39,834 nt of DNA from an uncultured Bacteroidota bacterium (GTDB taxonomy: Bacteria; Bacteroidota; Bacteroidia; Chitinophagales; Chitinophagaceae), in the NCBI GenBank assembly GCA_903877645.1, contig CAIRES010000055.1:1-39834 (forward strand), written 5' to 3'. The translations under genes and the position numbers were made by a program. Positions within the stretch are counted from its first letter, which is position 1; each line of letters begins with the position of its first letter. The notes under the pieces were generated by a model that saw only the letters and a program-made list of their open reading frames with translations, did not search any database and was not told the DNA's origin. Positions 26,153-33,000 of this stretch are shown piece by piece.

Positions 26153-26752
26153 TTAATTAACTTTTCTGCCGGCAAGCACTTTAGCGCCGCCTTCTTTTTT
26201 TACCGTCTGGTTTTTACGTACCAGCAGTTTCACATCGCCTACATTGCTACAGGTGGCACATTGTACCTGGTAGGTTTGGCCGTCGTAGTTAATGTCTACC
26301 ATGCCGTTACGCCAGTTAGTGCCCTGTAGTATGAAATTGTTATTTTCATACAGCGCACCAAATTCGATGGTTTTGCCCGGCAGGTCGAAGCTGAGTTTCA
26401 GATCATCGCCATTTGTTTTTTCGCACACACCCGGTGTGAACGCAGGTATTTCGATCTCATTTACTTTCTGGCCATTGTCAAAAACGATGATGCCCGATTT
26501 CACTGTGCCTTTTTCAGAGCCGCTTGTACGTGTCAGCACCAGTTTCTGGTCAATGTAGAACTGTACTTTGGTCAGGTCCACATTGTCATGGTCCAGCCTT
26601 TGTTTCAGTCCCTTGGTAAAGGGGATGTAAGAAGTGTCGTTGGCGCTATAATCATCTGGCCCGGTAGCAAACCCTTTCTTGCTGCAACTGCTGAATGACA
26701 GGCTCACGATCAGGCTAAAGGATGTCAATAAGACCGGTATCATTTTCTTCAT
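26153..26752 (-). CDS. Hypothetical lipoprotein
   Basis: I start at the ATG at 26752 (MKKMIPVLLTSFSLIV), which begins directly with a lipoprotein signal; a longer frame has 17 extra codons. The lipobox SFSSC is followed by SKKG. The remaining 199-aa product is beta-rich and polar (VQFYIDQKLVLTRTSG, FDNGQKVNEIEIP, LSFDLPGKTIEFGALYENNNFIL). It contains a CATC pair near residue 168 and a basic C-terminus (VRKNQTVKKEGGAKVLAGRKVN). I do not recognise the family. It is probably anchored in the outer or inner membrane on the periplasmic side. It has its own terminator and a long upstream non-coding region, so it is likely a single-gene unit. Confidence 0.7.
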   Translation of the reverse strand: MKKMIPVLLTSFSLIVSLSFSSCSKKGFATGPDDYSANDTSYIPFTKGLKQRLDHDNVDLTKVQFYIDQKLVLTRTSGSEKGTVKSGIIVFDNGQKVNEIEIPAFTPGVCEKTNGDDLKLSFDLPGKTIEFGALYENNNFILQGTNWRNGMVDINYDGQTYQVQCATCSNVGDVKLLVRKNQTVKKEGGAKVLAGRKVN

Positions 26753-27206
26753 AGAAGTCTGTTTTAACGTTTGTTTTTTTAAATAATTGCAACCAATACT
26801 CACTCTTTATATTCGGCGATTTTAACAATTCTTTATAGGACACCTTCCACACCCTGATAACTAACTTATCAGCACACATCTTAGAATTTACAGGTAGTAT
26901 TTGAACGCAAGATATATCCTTTATGTTTAAAAACAAATGCACAGACCTACTATTTTTTTAAAGAATAGCTCATTCAGCTTGCCTCAGCTCTGCTCCCGTG
27001 ACGATTTTTTTATATAACCCCGCATTAATAAAGCACAGCGATTACCCTTCTTTCTGCACCAGCATCCTGGTTTTTCCCTTCGTTTCCGCCTTTTCATTAA
27101 AACGGCGTTTTTTTCTAAACTGTTTTATTTTACAGAAAAAAATAAGTATCATTGTATGTTTTTTATATCGTACCTAATCTTTTATTAAAAATAAATGGCC
27201 TAATTT
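26753..27206. other. Intergenic region with palindrome and leader terminator
   Basis: No gene is seen in about 450 bases. CTGATAA/TTATCAG (26854-26872) is a perfect seven-base palindrome with a five-base spacer that could be an operator. CGCCTTTT CATT AAAAcGGCG followed by seven T (27087-27114) is an intrinsic terminator on the plus strand, with no plus-strand gene upstream of it. It lies 92 bases before the next ATG, as an attenuator or the end of an undetected small RNA would. Confidence 0.55.
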
Positions 27207-28496
27207 ATGAAAAGAAAATTACTACTGTTCACACTTGCGTTACCTTTTATCATTAGCCAAAGCGCCCAGGCCCAGACATCATCCAGGTTGGTCGGACGGG
27301 CTGATTGGTCAAACAGCAGCTCTGTATTTGTACCTGTTGATTCCACCAGCTATGCTTACTCGGGCTCAAGAGGCGGTGACCTTACGCATGTCATGAAATA
27401 TGACAACTCCACATCATGGTATTATTTCGATTCTGCATATTTAAACAACTGGTATTATGTGCAAACATTCGATGCCAACAACAACATCACCAGCACTATC
27501 TCTGAGTACTGGGATGGCACTACCTGGCAGCTCAATACCAACACATTATATACTTACAACAGCAGCAACCAGGTGGTTACTATGATCGAGCAATCATGGG
27601 GTGGCTCTGCATGGACTCCCGTTTCGCAGGATGTATACAGCTACAATTCTGCCGGCAAGCTCTATGTAGACCAATACCAGACTTGGGATGCAGGCACACT
27701 GGCATTCGTAGCAAGCACGCAGAAAACCTACTACTACGATGGCGCCAACAACAAGATCAACGAAACTGACCAGATGTATGTATCAGGCTCGCCTGTATAC
27801 ACCAGCCAGTGGGCATATACTTATTCAGGCACCAACCAGTTGCTTACTACTACTTACAGCACCTGGACAGGCAGCACATGGGCTCCTCTGACCATGACTT
27901 CAAACACTTACGATTCTACAGGCAACATGACCTATACATTGTATCAGAACTACGATGCAGGTACAGGCACATGGGTGAACAGCACATTACATTCTTATAC
28001 CTTGTTCACATCGGGCCACATGGCCACTGTAGATGTATACCAGACATGGGATAATGTAGGCAGCGCCTGGGTAAATTCAATGCAATACACTTACAGCTAC
28101 AACAGCAACAACCAGTTGGTTTCCTCTGTTGGTCAGTCATGGAACGTAGTTGGTGTATACGAATTTGCTAATGGCGATCCCATGAGCAGGTACTATTACC
28201 AAATATACACACCTACTACCGCTGTAAATAACGTAGCGCTGAATGCTGATGATGCCAACATCTACCCGGTACCTGCACAAGGCATGCTGCATGTAGATGT
28301 GAAATGGGCTGAAGCACAGGCTGCAAGCATCTCTATCTACGATGCACAAGGCAGGGAAGTACGCCAGTGGAATGCTCCTTCAGGCACCGACTATAGCAGC
28401 GCGGTTTCTGTGAACGGCCTTGCAAACGGCACTTACTTCGTGAAGATAGCAGGCGCTAAAAACCAGATCGTAAAACAAATAGTAGTAGCACACTAA
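27207..28496 (+). CDS. T9SS-exported repeat protein rich in Tyr, Trp and Asn
   Basis: The 429-aa protein has a signal peptide (MKRKLLLFTLALPFIISQSAQAQ). About seven repeats of roughly 40-45 residues follow (positions 60-340), built on the pattern YTYNSNNQLVSxxxQSWNGSxWxxV, for example TLYTYNSSNQVVTMIEQSWGG, DVYSYNSAGKLYVDQYQTWD and YTYSYNSNNQLVSSVGQSWN. These resemble YD/RHS-like beta-hairpin repeats found in surface proteins. The C-terminal 90 residues are a T9SS type A sorting domain (IYPVPAQGMLHVDV, SIYDAQGREVRQW, LANGTYFVKIAG). It is presumably displayed on the cell surface; its ligand is unknown. The upstream region has a leader terminator and the gene has a strong terminator downstream. 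Confidence 0.82.
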   Translation: MKRKLLLFTLALPFIISQSAQAQTSSRLVGRADWSNSSSVFVPVDSTSYAYSGSRGGDLTHVMKYDNSTSWYYFDSAYLNNWYYVQTFDANNNITSTISEYWDGTTWQLNTNTLYTYNSSNQVVTMIEQSWGGSAWTPVSQDVYSYNSAGKLYVDQYQTWDAGTLAFVASTQKTYYYDGANNKINETDQMYVSGSPVYTSQWAYTYSGTNQLLTTTYSTWTGSTWAPLTMTSNTYDSTGNMTYTLYQNYDAGTGTWVNSTLHSYTLFTSGHMATVDVYQTWDNVGSAWVNSMQYTYSYNSNNQLVSSVGQSWNVVGVYEFANGDPMSRYYYQIYTPTTAVNNVALNADDANIYPVPAQGMLHVDVKWAEAQAASISIYDAQGREVRQWNAPSGTDYSSAVSVNGLANGTYFVKIAGAKNQIVKQIVVAH

Positions 28497-28517
28497 TCAT
28501 ATCATTTGATCTTTAAG

Positions 28518-28545
28518 AAAGAGCGTCTTTTGGCGCTCTTTTTTT
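28518..28545 (+). terminator. Intrinsic terminator of the 429-aa repeat-protein gene
   Basis: AAAGAGCG and CGCTCTTT pair across an eight-base loop, followed by a T run. It starts 22 bases after the stop codon and ends 16 bases before the murI ATG, so murI must have its own promoter; TAATTTTA just upstream of murI is a poor match for one. Confidence 0.85.
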
Positions 28546-28560
28546 ATGTAATTTTAGCCC

Positions 28561-29394
28561 ATGAACACAGCTAGCCCCATTGGTATATTTGACTCCGGTT
28601 ATGGTGGCCTCACTGTGTTCAGGTCCATCGCAGAGCAATTACCTCATTACGACTACCTGTACCTGGGCGACAATGCCCGCGCGCCATATGGCAACCGCTC
28701 GTTTGATACCGTGCACCAATACACCCTGGAGTGCGTGGAATGGTTCTTCAAGATGGGCTGCCCGCTGGTGATACTGGCCTGCAATACCGCATCAGCCAAG
28801 GCGCTGCGCACCATACAGCAAAAGGACCTGCCACTGATAGCACCCGGCAAGCGGGTGCTGGGTGTGATACGCCCTACGGCCGAGGTGATCGGCAACTTCA
28901 GCCGCAGCAAGGTAGTGGGTGTGCTGGGTACAAAGGGCACTGTAAGTTCCGGCTCTTACGAGATCGAGATCAATAAATTTTTCCCGGAGGCAAAGGTGTA
29001 CCAGCTTGCCTGCCCTATGTGGGTGCCGCTCATAGAGAACGGCGAATACAACAGCGCCGGCGCCGACTACTTTGTACAGAAATACCTTGATCAGTTGCTC
29101 GCTGCCGCCCCCGGCCTCGATACCCTGTTGCTGGCCTGCACCCATTATCCGTTGCTGATGGATAAGATACAGAAGTACCTGCCGGATAAGATCCGTGTAG
29201 TGGCGCAGGGCGAAATAGTGGCCTCCAGCCTCACGCACTACCTGCACCGCCATCCCGAAATAGAGGCCACTATCTCCAGACAAGGCCAGCAGCATTTCTT
29301 CACCACCGACGATACCACCGACTTCGACCTGCACGCCACCAATTTCTTTGGCAGGCAAGTGGCATCGCAGCATCTGGCGCTAATTGGCTTATAG
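28561..29394 (+). CDS. murI: Glutamate racemase (MurI)
   Basis: MurI makes D-glutamate for peptidoglycan. The 277-aa length fits. The aspartate/glutamate racemase signatures are complete: IGIFDSGYGGLTVFRSI at the N-terminus, LGDNARAPYGNRS near residue 36, the first catalytic Cys in VILACNTASAKALR near residue 73, VIRPTAEVI near residue 105, GVLGTKGTVSSGSY, and the second catalytic Cys in LLLACTHYPLL near residue 193. The start at 28561 leaves no room for an upstream start. It is the only housekeeping gene in this part of the window, and a 618-bp non-coding stretch follows. Confidence 0.96.
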   Translation: MNTASPIGIFDSGYGGLTVFRSIAEQLPHYDYLYLGDNARAPYGNRSFDTVHQYTLECVEWFFKMGCPLVILACNTASAKALRTIQQKDLPLIAPGKRVLGVIRPTAEVIGNFSRSKVVGVLGTKGTVSSGSYEIEINKFFPEAKVYQLACPMWVPLIENGEYNSAGADYFVQKYLDQLLAAAPGLDTLLLACTHYPLLMDKIQKYLPDKIRVVAQGEIVASSLTHYLHRHPEIEATISRQGQQHFFTTDDTTDFDLHATNFFGRQVASQHLALIGL

Positions 29395-30012
29395 TCCATA
29401 CACCATTTATCCTCCACTTATTTATAAGCCCAATAGGTCCCGCTCGTGTGATACTGGGGTACGAGTTATCTATATCCGAGTAGGCAAATGTCCCATGCTC
29501 TGAAAACTTTTTTATGTGGATAACTCCGATTGTGGTTTTATCTATAAGTGAGTATCAGCAAGGGTTTTGGGCGTATTTTATTTTTCAGATGTCCCATTGG
29601 ATCTCCCATTGGATGAGTGCCTCGTCCTGAAATAGGTTTACACGAGTGCCACCACCCCTGATCGAAAAAAGGATTAGCCCTTTTTTCGATCCGTCCCCTC
29701 CTTAGCAGGCGGGGAGTTTACTCATTTTTCGATAAGAGGTATTAGACCTGAGGCATGCCTTTAACGGCACAAAGGTCATAAAGATCCTCCTTCGTTAAAA
29801 CTTTGGCGGACGAAGGCGGACAAAGAACTTTTGATGGCACAAAGATAAAATACGTAGGAATACACTCCAACACCTTTTAGTTATGGGTGGTTTTATAAAA
29901 TAGATATTGTGATTTATTGATCAATGAGGGATGGCAGGTGTTGTGTGTTGGGAAATAAAATGAATATCATAAATTTATTTTATTAACTTAGTATATCAAT
30001 TGCGTCTCAAGT
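29395..30012. other. Long intergenic region with hairpins and repeats, no gene
   Basis: No supportable ORF is present. A perfect 13-bp hairpin GATCGAAAAAAGG/CCTTTTTTCGATC with a six-base loop lies at 29660-29691. CCCATTGGAT occurs twice near 29593-29613. CCTTCG/CGAAGG brackets a pseudo-stem near 29790-29816. CTCGTCCTGAAATAGGTT around 29622-29639 looks like sequence near insertion-sequence ends, but I cannot name a family. It may be a decayed mobile-element site. Confidence 0.45.
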
Positions 30013-33000
30013 ATGCGGATAGCCCGTTTTTTGGTAGGTGTTGTGTGCCCGGCGCGAACCGGTGAGTCCCCGCGGAAGAAGCGGGAGACTCGCCGGGGAC
30101 AGAAAAGGATAATTTTATCTATTTCTTTCCTGTTATTTTTTTGTGCTAATAGTGCGCAAACTATGATGATCACAACTGTTGCTGGTGATGGTACTGCTAT
30201 TCCAGGCTATACAGGTGACGGTGGACCAGCAACAGCCGCGAAATTTAATTCTGTGGGGGGCATTGCTTTTGATAAAAAAGGGAACTTATACGTAACAGAC
30301 ATTTCAAATTATGCGATACGCAAGATAGATGCTTCAGGGGTAGTAAGCACGTTCGCAGGAGGCATTTACGGGTTTGGGGGGGATGGAGGACCTGCAACTG
30401 CGGCGGCATTATCGCAACCTTATGATGTATGTGTTGATGCGTTTGGAAGTTTGTATATATCTGATCCTGGGGTAAATCGCATGCGGAGAGTGGACACTAC
30501 TGGCGTCATTACTACCGTTGCCGGTGGCGGATCAAGTTTCCCCGACGGTGTACCAGCAACCAATGCGCAACTTTCGACAATTAATGGTGTTGCCACCGAT
30601 GGGGCGGGAAATTTATACATATGCCTGATTGGCGGGACATATGGCCCCAGAATATGTAAAGTAAATACTTTAGGGATTATTTCTGTAGTAGCGGGCAATG
30701 GATTTCCAAGCAGCGGAGGGTATGGCGATGGCGGAGCGGCTACTGCTGCTGGATTTGGAAGACCAGAAAAAATAGCTATTGATGGGAGTGGAAATTTATT
30801 CATTGCTGATTATTGGGATTACAGAATAAGGAAAGTAAACACCTTCGGTACAATCAGTACGATCGCAGGCACAAGTGTGGCAGGGTTTGCTGGTGACGGA
30901 GGGGCTGCAACTGCTAGTCAGATTGTCCCTTACTCCGTGGCAGTTGATCGAATAGGGAATATATATATTGGTGATGGAGGAAACTTTAGAGTACGGAAAA
31001 TTGACACAATGGGTATAATTTCGTCTATTGCCGGAAACGGGTCAATTTGCACTAGTGGGGCATGTGGCGATGGCGGCTTGGCTTTATCTGCAAACATGTC
31101 CACCTTTTATGTAGGTTTGGATACGGAGGGAAACGTATATATCGGAGATTTGTATGCCGACAGAGTTAGAAAACTATTGCCCAACGGAAATCTACCGCCC
31201 CACTTCAGCAGTCACAGCCTCAGCTATTCGGTATGTGAAAACTCGGCCCCGGACTCGGTAAATACACTACTAGCCATAAGAGATACAGATATAGGGCAAA
31301 CAGAAACGTGGAGTGTGCTCACAGCTCCGCTGCATGGCGCCGCCACGGGCGGCACGGGAGTATCTACAGGTGGTGCGCTCACGCCCACAGGCATCTGTTA
31401 TACGCCCGCCACCGGCTATGTGGGCAATGACTCTTTTAAAATAACGGTAACAGATGGCTTTGCTGCTGATACCACTGAAGTGCATATAACGGTAGCAGGC
31501 TATACCGCGCCCATAGGCGGCACACTACACGCGTGTGTAGGGGCCGCTACCACGCTCAGCGATATAGTGCCCGGTGGTACCTGGAGCGCCGCCACCAGCG
31601 GTGCAGGCACTGTGAGCACTGGCGGTACTGTGGCGGGCATCAGCGCAGGCACTGTAACAATAAGCTACAATGTGACGATGAGTTGCGGCACTGTCCATAT
31701 CACTGCCATAGTCACCGTGAACCCACTACCTGCTGCCATCAGCGGCAGGGATAGCGTATGCCCGGGGGCCACCATCACCGAATCGGAAGGTAGCCTGGGT
31801 ACATGGGCCACTACAAGCCCCGCCATTACGGTAGCAGGTGCCGGTGTAGTAACGGGTGTGACTACCGGCACCGGCATTATTACGTTTACATTGCCTACCG
31901 GCTGCACCACCACCAAGATCATCACCGTAAATACACAACCGGCGGCCATAACGGGCGCAGGCAGCATCTGCGCAGGTAGTTCGCTATCACTTACGGAGGG
32001 TGGCGGCGGAGTATGGAGTGCGAGCGGCGTGGCTGTAGTGGGGTCAACCAGTACACCAACAACGGGGATCATAACAGGATTGAGCGGCGGTGTGGCGACA
32101 ATATCTTACACATTACTCAGCAACAGTTGTTACCGAACGGCGGCAATAACAGTGAATCCTACACCGGTGATCAGCGGGGCAGGCACCTTATGCAGGGGCA
32201 GCACCACTACACTATCCGGCAGCACCGGCGGCACCTGGGTCAGCGGCAGCACGGGTGTGGCTACCGTAGTATCATCTACCGGCCTGGTAACGGGTGTGGA
32301 CACCGGTGTGGCTATGATCACTTTCACTTCGGCAGCAGGCTGCAGCGCCACCACCGCAGTGACAGTGAGCCCGGCACCAATGACGATAACAGGTGCAGGC
32401 ACCGTATGCAGCGGCATAACAGATACACTCGGCAATATTATAGGTGGCGGGTTATGGAGCAGTACTTATACAACGGTGTCGGTGGGGTCGCTAAACGGAG
32501 TGGTGACAGGGGTATCTGCGGGTAGTGCTGTTATTACTTATTCACTTGGGAGTAGTTGCACCGTAACGAAAACAGTGACCGTTTTGTCATCGCCGGTGGC
32601 AATAGCACTGGGTACGTCCACCGTATGCAGCGGCAGCACCATAACACTAACGGATGCAACGATAGGCGGCACATGGAGTATTACACCTTTAACCACGGGT
32701 ACTATCAGCTCAGGCGGTGTGGTGCGTGGCATTACCGCAGGCACTGCGTATGTGGCGTACAGCCATGGTGGCTGCACGGTGTATGATACTATAACAGTAA
32801 ATCCCACACCTGCACCCATAGGCGGCACCTCTACCGTATGCCAGGGTAGTTCGTTATTGCTCACCGAGAGCGGTGGCGGGGTATGGAGCTCGAGTGGCGC
32901 GGCAACGGTGGGAAGCACCGGGATAGTAACAGGTGTGAGCGCAGGGACTGCGGTAATTACATATTCGATAGGTTCTTGCGCAGTAAACAAATCAATAACG

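Noticed and set aside
26715..26942. A 75-codon minus-strand ORF overlapping the start of the lipoprotein gene
   Set aside because: It overlaps the better supported signal-peptide frame, has no recognisable domain, and lies mostly in AT-rich non-coding DNA.
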